The notes: generated by a model not told the origin, from the letters alone. 64,000 bases of DNA from Branchiostoma floridae (GCF_000003815.2 NC_049982.1:9878890-9942889); one strand, 5' to 3'. Shown: positions 1-12,554, counted from the first letter of the stretch. A program made the numbers and translations.

Positions 1-284
1 CTGAATCTACGTGTTACGGCGTCATAACCAACGTGGAACGGGGCCTTCTGATTGGTCCGCGGCGCCTGGCTATATGATAATAATAAATAACAAACAATTT
101 TCCATCTTCAGTAAAGCGCTTAACGTTTAAAACTGATGATGGGACCCAGCATTAAAGCTGGTAAATAACATTTTGGCAAAAGTTAGCTTTATCTAACCAA
201 CAGGAAAGAAAGTCGGGGCTTATTCCAACTTTTCGACTATCAGTCTTGTTCACGGAATAGACGGGAGCTTCCGGGACCCGGCTG

Positions 285-292
285 TGACGTCA
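285..292. promoter_or_regulatory. Consensus CRE palindrome (TGACGTCA)
   Basis: A perfect CREB/ATF octamer lies about 170 bp upstream of the polycystin exon at 464. By itself this is weak evidence of a promoter. The 1-463 stretch holds no other feature I can support. Confidence 0.25.
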
Positions 293-463
293 GAATCTAT
301 TAACTTCAACGACGCGTCTTAGAGGCCATTGTCGCCCCCGTCTCTGTTCAGTGTTGGGAAACACTTAAGTTTTGTTGTTGTTGTCATATTGCTGCTAAAA
401 CTATCAAATTGGTCTTGTTTAGTAAACAAACACTCTTGCCATGTTTCTTTTCGTTCGATATAG

Positions 464-1932
464 AAGCGTGTACAGCACAGAAGAACGGCGTGGTCGGCAC
501 GAGACTACTATCGCTCTACTTCGACTTTTGCAGCGAAGATTATACCAGAGATAACGCGGTTACAGAACATTTCCTGACAAGTTGGGTGAGCCCACCGAAG
601 ACTGCAAACTTCACCCCAAGTGCTTCGAGCCCATGGGTATACCAACACACAGACAGCGTGTGGTCGTTCTCAGGATACGGTACAGGCGGGTACGTCGCTG
701 ATTTCAACGTCAAGACAGCACAAGCATACTTCAAGCTGTATGACCTGGAAGATCAGAAGTGGATAGATCGACAGACCAGAGCCGTAGTTGTTGACTTTAC
801 GATCTACAACGCAAATGTGGACTTGTTCTGTCTGGTGTCAGTACTCATAGAGACGCCGGACACTGGGAATGCCCGCGCATCGTCGACTGTCCGGATGATA
901 CGGCTCTACCAGTACAGGCACGCTATCGACATGGTGGTACTGATATTTCAGGTAGCCTACACACTGGTGATTATCTACGATATCTATGCTGCTGTACGCA
1001 GAATTATTGCTCAGCGAGGGGCGTTCTTCAGGAATGTTTGGAACCTTATAGACATTCTTATTATTCTCCTCTCCTTGACAGCATTTGCCGCCTTCGGTGC
1101 TCGTATGATACTGACCAACCAAACTCTTGCAAGTTTTAGAAAGAACAAAGCTTCATTCCTCAACCTTGTACCCGCGATTGTTGCCGACGAGGCATTAGTG
1201 GCTGTTGTCGCGATCATCGCTTTTGTAGGTTGTATGCGGTGTTGCAGGCTACTTCGGGGCAACAACAGCCTTTACCTGATCGAAGCAACCCTCACACGGT
1301 CCATGGCGCCATTGCTGTCACATGGCCTGATCATAGTCATCATGATGATCGGGTACGCCGTGTTTGGACATCTTGCCTTTGGTCGCCTAGTCCAGTCGTA
1401 CTCTTCCTTTCCCCGAGCTCTCGTCACAGTTTTGAACTTTGCCATCGGGGCCTATGAGATCGACGACTATATTGCATCGCCGGTGCTAGGATCAATCTTC
1501 TTCATCAGCTTCATCTTCTCCATGGGATTCATTCTTCTGAACTTCTTTGCCGCCATCATGATGGACATTTTTACTGTAGAGAAGGAAGAGTTTGAGGTGC
1601 CGCAGGAGGGAGAAATCGTGACTTACACGATCGAGCGCGTGAAGTCCCTTTTGGCATTCAAAAAAAGCCGCCATGATGATGACACAGATAAGCCCTGGAC
1701 AGGTAACCTATTAGACGCTCTGCATATCAGAAGAAGGAGGAGTGGTGTGAAGCTGAACGTGGGCATGAGTGAAGACTCACTTGAGGACCTCTCCAGTGAC
1801 GTGGAACTTGGCCCCCAGTCGGCGTCCGCCGAATCTCTTGGCTTCGTGCCACGGCTCGATTGGCCCCCGAGGGGCGCTCGTTTTAGAAACGTGAGCGGAG
1901 TCCACATATCGGACAAGGATAATCCACGATAG
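464..1932 (+). CDS. Polycystin-family channel, 3'-terminal exon (partial gene)
   Basis: This exon encodes the C-terminal half of a polycystin (TRPP-like) membrane protein, probably acting in plasma or ciliary membrane. In order: most of the extracellular polycystin (TOP) domain, including WIDRQTRAV and the FTIYNANVDLF motif; five hydrophobic segments matching S2-S6; a pore loop around NFAIGAYEIDDY; and S6 ending LLNFFAAIMMDIF. A roughly 100-residue hydrophilic cytoplasmic tail follows, with no EF-hand or coiled coil visible. The frame stays open upstream to a stop at 301, but the first in-frame ATG lies deep inside the domain, so the reading must enter by splicing. Two acceptors are plausible, ending at 463 (after a pyrimidine tract) or 480; I used 463. 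The 5' exons, including S1, are outside the window or absent. The LGD-type acidic residue of cation-selective PKD2 filters is not present. It could be a truncated copy rather than the end of a full gene. Confidence 0.8.
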
Positions 1933-2323
1933 AAATTTGCAAGAAGTTTGTAAACTTACATTACATTACTAATAGGTTCCTTTGATTGTTAGTGCTATAG
2001 AGTGGGGAATGTTTCCGACGAGTCTTGATAAATAACTGCAGTGAACTGAGGCTGGAGCTACATTCAGTCTGGCTCCATTTTGATAATAATTATGCGATTA
2101 TTATAAACGTTGTGTATGACTTTGCATGTTTCACAGTTAAGTGTCGCAAGGGTAATAATTTTGCTCGATAAAAAACGCTAAATCATAGTACATTGTACTT
2201 ATTTAAGACCGTTCGTGCAGATGTAAAGACTTTCCTACTCTCGTTAAGTGTTTGGTTGAACTTGTTAATCAATAATACGTTAAGCTTCATGGTTTTCTTG
2301 TTAAAAATGACTTGTATTGAGTT

Positions 2324-2467
2324 AATAAAATGTAAGCAGAAAAGTTGCGATGACGGGAAGGTTTAAATGCTTGTTATTTTCAGTAAAAACATATTTGTAG
2401 TGGTAAGTAAAACATAAACTGCTTCTGTGCAGATGTGAAGTTGCACACATCTTATGCTATGAATAAA
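2324..2467 (+). terminator. Poly(A) signals of the plus-strand polycystin gene
   Basis: AATAAA hexamers at 2324-2329 and 2462-2467 lie 390-530 bp after the stop codon at 1930-1932, in AT-rich 3'-UTR-like sequence. The stretch from 1933 to about 2830 between the two convergent genes holds nothing else I can identify. Confidence 0.45.
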
Positions 2468-2852
2468 TTGTATTTTTGCCTGTTTTATTAGTGACAAGTT
2501 TATTGCAAATCATTGCCCGATGGCTAATTGCAGGTAACAAATTAAATGGACGGACAGATATTTTAGAACAATAGCATGTATCTAGTTTTAGTCTAAAACT
2601 TGGCTCCAAATTCTTACCTATTGGGTTCGTTTTTTTTGAGACATTGGAAATCGAAGGATCCCACCTTTTCTGTGATGAGTGGGCTTTGCCATATCTAATA
2701 TGAGGAAAGTATTTTTTTCTGTAAACGCGGATAGATTAGGATGTCGATCGAGTAACATGGCTGTAGAACGTTATACATGTAGATTGATAACCCCCTTTTG
2801 ATCATTGACAAAAACAGAGTCCTGAAGCGTGTGTAGACATTGAATTTATGTA

Positions 2853-2858
2853 TTTATT
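2853..2858 (-). terminator. Poly(A) signal of the astacin gene
   Basis: TTTATT on the plus strand reads AATAAA on the minus strand, about 50 nt past the astacin stop codon (2907-2909). That spacing suits a short 3' UTR. Confidence 0.5.
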
Positions 2859-2906
2859 TGATGTCGAATCTATCTTTGATTATTGACCGTTGTAGCGCAG
2901 TCGCCC

Positions 2907-5900
2907 TTAGGCGCAGACACCCTCGAACATCAGGACGTCATCAATGGCGATGTCGCCGCGCCAGCTGGCTCCCCTGATGGCCTCGAAGACAACCTACAAT
3001 GGCAAGAGTTAAAAATAGTCTTAGTTATTTATTGTCACTGATTTCCATGCATTGTAGCAGCTACATGTACGCTGGCGCTGTCTGGTGGAGAAATATTGTT
3101 AAGATTGAAATTGGGGTTAGTACTTTTCTGAAGCCTTGTTTTAGTGTATTTTAACATGTAATGATTTTCTGTGTCTGCATCAGTCATGTCTGTATAGTCA
3201 ATATAACCCAGCTTTGGTGTAACAAACAAGCTTCACAGGCATGTGGCGCGGCAGCAGAATTTCCAAGCAGGATGCGACAGAACCAGCTACAGACAAGGAC
3301 CTAAGACAGTCTTAACAGTAACAGGACAGCAGCATTGTTAGGTTGGTCGTGCAGAACTACTCCTACTCTTCAAGCAGAGGTTCGGTTCCGAATGTTTTGA
3401 CGTATATCACACGGCTAAACCGACATGAAGAAAACAGAACAACGTCGAAAGCCAGACAAAAACGCGTAAACACGCAGCCGGAGCCGAACCTCTGCTTGGA
3501 GTGTAGTGCAGAACATGCCATTAGTTTGCGAACGTGCGAAGATCGTACGACAAATATGACTGGACCCTTACCTGGAAGTCGGCGTCCCCAGGGATGGTGA
3601 GCTGCCCACTCAGCCAGTTGTTTCCTTGGTCGCCGGTCACGCTGAAGTTAGGTGTGCCCAGGATGGAGTTTCCGTCAGTCACGTACACGTTCAACGTGTC
3701 GATGTCTGAAGGGACAAGCGTCAGGAAAGGGAACAGTTACGACCACATGTTACATTACTATGATAAGGTATTGCAACGTTTAACAGCTTGTCATCTATTT
3801 AAAAGGAACGTGGACACGGATATCATACGTCTGTTTCATAGGTGATTGAATACATAACGTTTCCTGTTGTAACCATGTTATTATGCAACACCTGTTGATT
3901 CCCATATATCCTATACTTTAAATATGTTTATGAAGCTAATTGTATTGTCATATGAAAATAATTCTGATGTTTATCCAGACTGGCAGACAGATACACAGAA
4001 AAATGAGAAAAACAGTTCACAGCTAAACAATGGCTGAATTTTCACACGCATTTTTGAGTCGACTCAGCGTCTATTTAGGACTGTGCAAGGAGAACCTTAG
4101 GCCACTCAAGTAGCTTTTTCTAGAATGAAAATACTATCTAAGCAGACCCAAAGCCACATCCACACACGCACACAATTGCAAGGCTCAGAGTCGACTCAGG
4201 AAACGCGTGTCTGAGTAAATCAGGCCACCATCTTTGGCCATGGGTGGTAAAGCGAGCAATGACATAAGAAAAGCGCCCCCACCTGTTCCGTACATGTGGT
4301 ACTTGAACTGCAGACAGTAACCGGCAGGACTGGCACTCTGTGTCGGTGTGCGCAGGCGCGCGGCGTCACCCTGGGTACGGGAGCCAGACGTCTCGATGAA
4401 CATGTAGTGACCTTGAGTTCGAAAGAAACAGAGAAAAAAACCTTATGTTTCAAATCGCATGTGGCGTATTCTTTAGGCCTAGGTCCCATTTCCAAATGGG
4501 GACCCTGCCGGGATGTTTTATTGATTATGGAAACGAAAAATAAAAGTGTTTACCAAGGAATATGCACAAATTATGCTCATGACTAATTTTGTTTACGTTC
4601 TGTGTGTTTTGTTGCCTTTCATATCATATCATTCGTTTCCGAAAGCTACCCGACCGGGCCCTGGGTTGGGAATTGGGACCTAGGCCTTAGGCCTTGGTCA
4701 CATTTTCAAACCGAGGCCCGGTCCGGCAGCTTTCGGGAGCGAAAAGAATAGTATAAAATACACAAGATGTCAAAATAGGATTCGTGGGCATGATTTGTGT
4801 ACATTTCTAGGTACACATTCTAATTTGACGTTTCTTTAAACATCCCGGTCGGGCCATGGTTTGAAAATGTGACCTAAGCCTTTCCCAGGCCAGTCAAGTA
4901 TCGTCCTGGGAAAGACAGTAATGGCAATAAGGACAGACTTTTGTTAAGTCATTATCAGAATTGATGACCGAGTAATCTTTGATCGTACAACTAGCTAGTT
5001 TGCATGTTGAGTTAAGTAATAGTAAACTGATTTACCCACCTGACCCGGAGACGTCAGTGGTGGGCCCGGTGGAGCTGGAAGGAGTGGTGCCGGTCTGACG
5101 GGTCCAGTCGAACTGGTCATCTCCGTCCTGGGTAAAGCCACACAGGTCCGCGTCAAAGCTACAGCTGAAGGCCGTAGGGACTGGAAAAACACGAAGAAGT
5201 CCGTCCTTATTCAAACATCATTTTCATTTATTCATATTCATATATTCATTTCAGAAGCAACCATGAAATTTAAATGTATTTAAAAGTAACTAGTTGTATC
5301 CTGTCAGCTAGTGTGTCTGCGTTTTTGTTCATTCTCAATCACCTTATTCCAGTTTTAGACAAATAGTCATACCCTTGGTTGAAGTCAGTTTCAATAGAAA
5401 TGGTGTGTGTAAAAATGTGTACCTGACTTCTATTGGAGAGGTAAAAGAAAAGACTACCTTTACCTTCTGTCTGTATTATAATCTATTAAAGTTACTAACT
5501 TGAGTGCAGTACTAGTGCCACATTGTCCCCGTCTGTATAGACAAGCAAAAAAAAAAGTGGTGTGACAGTTCCTAAATGTAGGAATCTAATGAGCGTGGTG
5601 ATATGTCCTGCACCCACCGGTGGTGTACTGGATAACATAGCCCTGTCCGTTGACCGAGGCGTCGGAAACAAACTCGATCATGAGGCGGTCTCCCGAGGAC
5701 GTGATGGGAGCGGGGCGGGTCGAGCCGCACATGGAGGCCAGCACAGGGGACGACGTGTCCTCGCCATCGTAAACCTGAAAAATGAATAACACATACATTA
5801 TGTCAAAAGATGCGTCCGTTTTTTAAGTTGTCCGTCCTGCGTTTATATGCCGAGGGATAGCTTGACACGGGCTTAGGTTATCCATCTATTCTGGCATTTG

Positions 5901-8900
5901 ATAACACACATTAGAAATAAGTGTGGAATCGTGATGTGTGCATGTCCTGTTGTATACGGTTTATTTAATTTTACTTGAATGAAACATGAGTAATACAGTC
6001 TAACCCTCATGACGTCATATCCGCACGACGTGTGGCTCTCGACGTCGAACGTCTGGAAGCTAATAGTGACGGTGCTGCCGGCGGTGGCGTTGACCAGGTA
6101 ACGGCAGGTCGCTGCGTCCAGGTAGTTCCCGGGGTACATGGGGGAGGTGATCTCGCCGAAAGCACCGCCGAAGTAGTACTGCCCGCAGTCGGGGTGGATG
6201 CCAACTATGAATCAAAGGAAAGCAAATTATACATGTTGTAAGCGTGGAAAACCTTTGCATAGTTCATATTTTACAATATGAAAAGTGATTATTAGACAAA
6301 ACTAGACTAGCGCTAGCGACCATTACATAGTTATACATATATATATATATATATACTCAGCCCATCCTCAGTGCTGATGATACACATAAATGGTTTGATT
6401 CTTTGCTCTATGACATCTATGCTTTCCTCTTCAGATGTAAAATATATTATGGCTACCTTGACAGGGCCAGGGACAGTCTTGTGTTTCCACGCTGTGTCCG
6501 GTACAGCCGTTCGGGTCGGAGCAGAAGCGCTGGCGGGTCTTGGTGCAGGTGTCGTCACACGGGCTCCACTCGGTCCAGTCACTCCAGCCGACAGGCATGT
6601 CTGGGAAGAGAGACGTAAAAGGCAAGAACATATGCCCTCCTATACAATATGATGTGTACATACTGTTCTTAGCCGAATTTCTATAGAAAGAATACGAGCA
6701 CTAATTTGGCAAAGTTTTCACTTTGCTGTTACAGGCGAGAGCAGAATTGAATGGTCAAAAACGTCGAGGTCTTTCACTGTCCTGACCATCTCTCTCAATG
6801 GGATCTGCCTAGGTCTTACCATTTGTTTTGCTCCATGCCATATCCCAGTTTTTAAAAAAAACGCATGCAAATCCCGTTTGAAAACATCTCTACTCACGGC
6901 AACTGTACAGAGTGTTGAGCTTGGCCACGTCGGTGTCGCTGAAGCCTGACCTCTGACCCAGAGACGGCGCGCCGCTGACGCGCGCCACGATGGTGGGGCT
7001 TCCGTTGGAGCTGAAGGCCGTGGCGCTGTAGTGCATCACGGAACCGTAGTCATAGTCCACACCCAGCCCCGACACGTCAACCTCCGAGTACCTGTTGAAG
7101 TTGTGCTCCTTACCTGGACAACGCCAATGCATTATTATGTTAAGACATGCCGTGCAATACCAAGTGACACCAACTAATATGAACTTTCTTTTTTATCATG
7201 TGCGACGAAGAAGCTGCGGTGTAAAGAAATGTAGTTTCCTGGAGTAAGGAACGACTTGTCTTCCTGAGTGAAGTGTAGTTTCCTGCATTTTGAGTGCCTT
7301 TAATCTTCCTGAAAGAAATGTAGTTTCTTGGAGTTTGAGTGCCTTACCTTCCTGAATGTTCTCCCACTGGATGATGACCCAGTCGTCCCTGTCGAAGCGG
7401 GACTGCTCGTGCCAGAAGCCGGCGGCGTGCATGAACTCGTGGATGGCGATGCCTATGTAGACACAACCGTTCCCGAGGGACAGGTCCTGCCGACCGCCCT
7501 GCACACCCACGTAAGACCAGCATCTGGAAAAAATGTTGAACATTATAATATATAGATAGTCTCCTTCGGTCAATATATTTGACCATGGTAAAATCCTAAT
7601 TGATATCAGACCTCAGCTTCGAATATGACTAAACAGTCCAGAATGGCAGCTGCAGTCTCTGAAAGCTGACCCAGGTCTGTTCCAAAGTTCTTTTCTGAGG
7701 ATCCGCTTTTTTCTGCCATGCGCATCGGTCTGGTTTCTCCCAATTTTAGCTGCCAGGATAGTGTCAGTCTCCAGATGGATCTGCCATTTGCAAGTTTCTG
7801 CCAGTATTCTGTGTTAACGTTAATGTTTATGTCCCTCTTTGGACAGTATACAATTTGTTTTCCGTGTGCATCATATACTCTGTGACCGTTATAACACTTA
7901 TTGCACGAACCCACGACGCGCCAAGAGCCGGAGCAAAGACTTGCTCAACCGCTCCATAATTGATACTAAACCACACGATAATACGTTGTAAGTGCCACCA
8001 GATGGAGAGATCGAGATAAACCCTTACCCTGATCCCTTCTGGACGTAGAGATAGTCTGTCTCAGTAGTTCTCGGGACGAAGGAGATGCAGGTGCGGACCT
8101 CGTACTCATTCATTGCCTGCTGGATCACAGACTGTTCAGAACTCGCTGTAAAAAATATCATTCATAAATATCTATTAGGAAAAACTTTCTGACAGTCTGA
8201 CAGTAGAAAGATGATTGGCCATGTCATGAAGGTCATGTTACATGTCATGTCATATGTGAAGATGATAAAGGAGAATATGATAAAGAAAAATAATAAGCCA
8301 TACGGTCGGAAAGGGTAAAAGAATATAAGTGCTTTCTATGTAGTTTTATTAACCAGATATAAAAACCACAAACATCAGTGTGGTTATATTGTGTTTTTAA
8401 ACGCGACTCTTCTGTCGATGTTATGTCACTTGCAGGGCTATGGCTACAACAGAATGCTACATGGCGCCATATTTACGAGATATACATGTATCTAAGGAGA
8501 ACAGTCTGTCTTATTTACGTAAAGTAGCTCTGAAACTGTCTTACAAAAATCTCCAGCTTTGAGCTCGTAGGGGATGACCCTGGATGCCCAGACCTTGGAA
8601 ACATCACGGATTCCGTTCCTAGAAGTCTGCGAAAGAACAGAGGAAAATCTGATATGCTTCCTGATACGCTTAGTGACCAATAGATTTTCTCGATCTAGTG
8701 ACTTTCAATCAGTCCCGACAGTTACTCACAACACTGTAAAGTAACTAAGGCTGTTTTTACGGATAGAAATCTCATAAGATGGTCGATCGCTGGTCAAGAT
8801 AGGTCGTGATATATCTATGCATGCTTACCGCAGTTTGTGGGATGTCACCCTCAAACATGTTCGTATCTGAAGAGAAAAAAAATCATTTGTTTAACAAAAA

Positions 8901-10310
8901 TAAAGGACTTTCACTACATGAATGCTTCATAATGTTTCAAAGAGGATATTCAACATGTTTGGATTACAAAACTAAGAAAATTGACGAAGTTTTCATCCTC
9001 CCTGAGAATGCTAAGTTTTAGGCACTTTTAGTCCATAATACGCTCGTAGCTAGACTTTTCCCGTGTGTCATGCAAAGGCCGTCACCAGCCAATCGGATTA
9101 CAACTTTGTGAACCTTTTAACGTAATAAAATCTCCCAAACCCACCACTGTTGGCTGATAGAATCTTGTCCATCACGGTTTCCTCTGTAGAAAAAGCAACA
9201 ATGGGAAAAGATGTCATATGTTGTAAGATTCTTTCTACTTCCAATTTTTCGTACTCCAGGCTAGCCTAGCCGGGTGAAGTATATAACGTGGTTCACAGAA
9301 TTACATTTGTAAATGTACAATAAGTGCTTGCTATGTATGTAGGAGTTAAAGTTTCTATGTCGCAGGCATTTTCATAACCTTCACCTTTACTAAGTAAGCA
9401 CCTCTTACGGCACAGACACTCTTCATACGCCCACTTTAGAACAGAGCGACGGCTACGATTTGTAACATGAGAACCGACGCTGCTGTCACAGATGGTAAAG
9501 AGTGGTCCTGTCGGATGATTTTACAACCATGGCATGTAATAGATGTTATAAAACAGTAAAACTTGAAACCCGGAGATTGTAGTTCCTTATTATATAATCT
9601 ATGCTAAACAGCTACTCTTGTATGAATCTACTAGCCAGTGGCGCCTGTCAACGTTGTGTGTTAATGTAATGGGAGTTACAAAAACAAGTATTTTGTACCT
9701 GTACGACCCCTGACTTCCTGCAAACCGGCATCACGGTCACGTACAAGGTTGAATCAAGGTTGGGTCAGCAAAGCAAGGAAACAAAAGAAAACAAAGCAAT
9801 TGGCAAAACAGCGAAAGAAAAAGAAATGATTTGAAAGTAGCCTGGAATGTTTTACGGCAACTTGAGGCATTACAAATTTCTGCTCTTAAAGCATAACACG
9901 GAATATGACATATTTTGTAAACTTGCCCCAATGGAGGCTCACCTGAATTTACATAAATGGCCAAGATGTTAACAATGCGTTTCAAGAAACAGCTTCGTGG
10001 AATAACTTTGAGTAACTTTCAATTTGTGGCCTGCCAATTCTTAAAACGTACCAATAAACTACTGTACTTTCGTACCACCGAAGGCTTAAAACGATCACTC
10101 AGGTGTGATTGTACATAAACCATTTTATACTCTTCAAAATTACGAAAGGTCTGATTTCTGATTTTGTTTACATATAAACATCCAACACAAAACATTCAAT
10201 ATAGCAATAAATGAATCATCTAAACATGTTGAAAAGGCACCTACCATGACAGGAAGACCAGTGCAATGCACAGCCAGAAGAGCCACGGCGAAAATTGTCC
10301 AGATGCCCAT
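2907..10310 (-). CDS. Secreted astacin metalloprotease with TSP1, CUB and MAM domains
   Basis: Zinc endopeptidase of the astacin (M12A) family, expected in the extracellular matrix. I resolved 14 coding exons with matching phases, 574 aa: 10245-10310, 9145-9181, 8829-8866, 8545-8626, 8028-8145, 7348-7523, 6898-7113, 6457-6600, 6005-6204, 5618-5774, 5040-5180, 4283-4411, 3572-3705, 2907-2993. The first exon is a signal peptide ([20 protein letters not shown]). The propeptide carries FEGD near residue 39, the usual aspartate zinc-switch. The catalytic domain (about 60-244) has [11 protein letters not shown] at about 142-152 (three zinc His plus Glu), then HEQSRFDRD, and the Met-turn SVMHY. TSP1 (about 245-292) has [13 protein letters not shown] (about 295-412) has [13 protein letters not shown] (about 413-573) begins [12 protein letters not shown] and ends with the IAIDDV motif. 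All catalytic residues are intact, so activity is likely. The orthologue is not named because astacins expanded strongly in invertebrates. Confidence 0.93.
3352..3508. mobile_element. Short inverted-repeat element (MITE-like) in astacin intron
   Basis: The plus-strand motif CAAGCAGAGGTTCGGTTCCG near 3370-3389 recurs reverse-complemented near 3479-3498 (CGGAGCCGAACCTCTGCTTG), with a loop of about 90 bp. It sits between the last two astacin coding exons. No open frame or clear target duplication is visible. Confidence 0.6.
4473..4694. mobile_element. MITE-like element, copy 1 of an abutting pair
   Basis: Terminal inverted repeats: TAGGCCTAGGTCCCATTTCC at the left and GGAATTGGGACCTAGGCCTT at the right. 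Subterminal GGGACCCTGCCGGG and CCCGACCGGGCC also pair. It lies in the intron between the first two MAM exons of the astacin gene (5040 and 4411). Its right end touches a second related element. Confidence 0.6.
4684..4886. mobile_element. MITE-like element, copy 2 of an abutting pair
   Basis: Left end GGTCACATTTTCAAACCGAG near 4696 pairs with right end ATGGTTTGAAAATGTGACCT near 4856-4875. The inner GGCCCGGTCC pairs with CGGTCGGGCC. It shares terminal (AGGCCT) and GC-rich inner motifs with the element to its left, so both belong to one family. Confidence 0.6.
6338..6356. repeat. (AT)n microsatellite
   Basis: A short AT dinucleotide tract in the intron between the TSP1 and CUB exons of the astacin gene. 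Confidence 0.7.
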
Positions 10311-12554
10311 GATTGTCGTTACAGTCGACCTCAGGATACGGCGTTTTTCTGGAACGAAGTGGCTCTATCTAGCAGGCCTTTTATACCCTGTGCTCATGTA
10401 TAAAACCCTTGATAGTGTACATAAAGATAAGCCTTGAGAGATGGTGTAGGAAATTACCGCGATCGTTTACCAAGAAAGAGTGTTTTTGTTGTTTTAAGTT
10501 TATTGCAAACAGATACTCTGAAGTGCTGTTTTCCCAGGATCTGTCCCTAGATAACCTACAATATAAAACACAAGTACACTCATGTAGCGTGAGTTCCACA
10601 ATATAACATAAGCACACTCACGTAGTGTGAGTAGATTCCACAATGATCAATACATGATATGTTGCCAGAACGTTACTGAAATGTACTGTATCAGATCCAA
10701 CTCAATTGGCTTTTATATTCAATCCTAGAAGATGTTTTTATTTCTTGGCTTGGCATCGGTAGGTCACACTTGGCGTGGTCCTGAAATACACCAGTCAGAA
10801 AGAAATTTCTCAATAATACTCCAATGTTTTACGGGTCTACCGAAAGTGCAAAAAGGAACGAAAAGGTACGAAAAGGCACGAAAAGGAACGAAAGGGAACA
10901 AAAAGGAGCGAAAAGGACGACAAGGAACGAAAGAGAACAAAAACGAACGAAAAGGAAAGTACCGAGAGTGCAAAAGGAACAAAAAGGAACCAACTGTGAA
11001 ACAAACTGAAATAAAATCCATGGGAATGTAAGACGACGGTACTGTGGGTGCCAAAAGTGTTTGCGTGGCCAGATTAATCTCTCGATCTCGTTGATCTGTA
11101 TTTATCTACTAGTATTTCCGCGCGCGTACACGTGCACTTTCCCGCCAGTTCGCCGACATGCTATCCATGTAAACAACATTCACCCAATCAGAGTTTCCGG
11201 GCAATCAGGGCAAACTGCCTGTTAGTTTGTCATCGTTCCTTTTTATCTCCAACCGGAACCTACTAGAAGTCAATGAGAAGGCTGTGGAACGTTATAACCA
11301 CATTAACAGGTATATGAACATAGATATGCATGGTCTTATCTTGGTCTCATCAACTTTGCAACGTCCATTATTCTATGGAACCATTTGGGCTTTAGGCATT
11401 TCGTGGAACAAGCCGAAAAATGCAAAAATAAAACACGTTTCATATACATTTGCCACTAACAGTACCGTTTCCTTATATTATATTCCCATCGATTTTATTT
11501 CACTTTGCTTCAATCTTCTTCCTTTTCGCACTTGCGGTACTTTCCCTTTGATTCCTTTTCGTTCCTATCCGTTCCTTTTCGTTCCATTTTGCTCCCTTTC
11601 GCTCCTTTTCGTTCCCTTTCGCACTTTCGGTACCCCGGTTAAGCTGATGACTGTAAGAGCCATTTGCAAGGTTCTCACACATATGGTACTTGAAGATGTG
11701 GCGCGCTCAAAACAAGTGGTCGTTATCAGGACTTGAAGAGGCCATTGCTTGAGCAAACAAAACACTTTCCCTTGGCAGAATCGACCACTGTAAATAAAAG
11801 AAATCTACAGCTTTCAGAAAAGCATGACCATGCTTAAGTAATATAACCAGTTATATAACGGCGTCAGATACCTGTTCCCTCATCATCACATAATGGTTCG
11901 AGCTACCAGTGCATGTTCATTATCTTCAAGCAGATAAAGGAGAAGATCATAAAAAAGTAAAACCATCATGTTGAAATCAGATAAAATCATTTTATTATCT
12001 TATTACAATAACAGTATTTTTGAGGTACAGGATTTCTGAAAGGACGAACTCACATCGACCGTTTTATGATCACAAAGATACAAACAGTTAGTTGTTGGAC
12101 AACCCAGTACGATGATCCCAGCAAACGTATTGACTAGAAAATGCCACATACCCAGGAAAACATCATGTGGCAGTCCCTCTCAATTAGGAGTTAGACTCAT
12201 TGGCGCATGAGTTGCGTAAGACTACCCGTAATGCAACATTGCATTAGTATACGTAATGAATGGTTATGATCAAAATAGTATGACAACTGCAAAGTGGCTT
12301 ACAAAAAGGAACAATGGCACATCGAGGCGGGGTAAAGCAACTTATTTCAAGCAAGCAAGCAAACAAACAAACAAACAAGTAAACAAATAGACTGAGGTAT
12401 TTCTTGATTACCTTTTGATGTTAACAGTACATTGGCGCCACACATGAATACAACACCTACAATCTTATAAAATCTGTCTTTCTAGAAATGTGGCGATAAT
12501 CATAAACCAAGTATTTTATGTACACATCTGTCGAGCTGACGACCTTTCCTGGTA
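10311..12554. other. Spacer between the astacin gene and the LPMO-like/DOMON gene
   Basis: Holds the astacin promoter and 5' UTR side and the 3' flank of the upstream minus-strand gene. The only structure I recognise is the foldback element at 10832-11643, plus short CAAA/CAAG repeats at about 12350-12388. No host coding sequence is supported. Confidence 0.6.
10832..11643. mobile_element. Foldback element with long minisatellite-bearing inverted arms
   Basis: The left arm (about 10832-11034) starts TACCGAAAGTGC and consists of degenerate 10-bp units of the type AAAAGGAACG, then ATAAAATCCATGGGAAT. The right arm (about 11462-11643) is its reverse complement: ATTCCCATCGATTTTAT, then CTTTTCGTTC-type units, ending GCACTTTCGGTACC. 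The arms enclose about 430 bp of unrelated sequence. Long arms made of tandem repeats are typical of foldback transposons. Open frames across it are by-products of the repeats. Confidence 0.65.

Noticed and set aside
7606-7914. 102-residue minus-strand frame in an astacin intron ([15 protein letters not shown])
   Set aside because: It lacks splice or domain support and interrupts the astacin domain. It is probably an old repeat fragment, but I cannot name it.
10732-11736. Lys-rich and Phe-rich frames on either side of 11.2 kb
   Set aside because: They are produced by the decamer arms of the foldback element.
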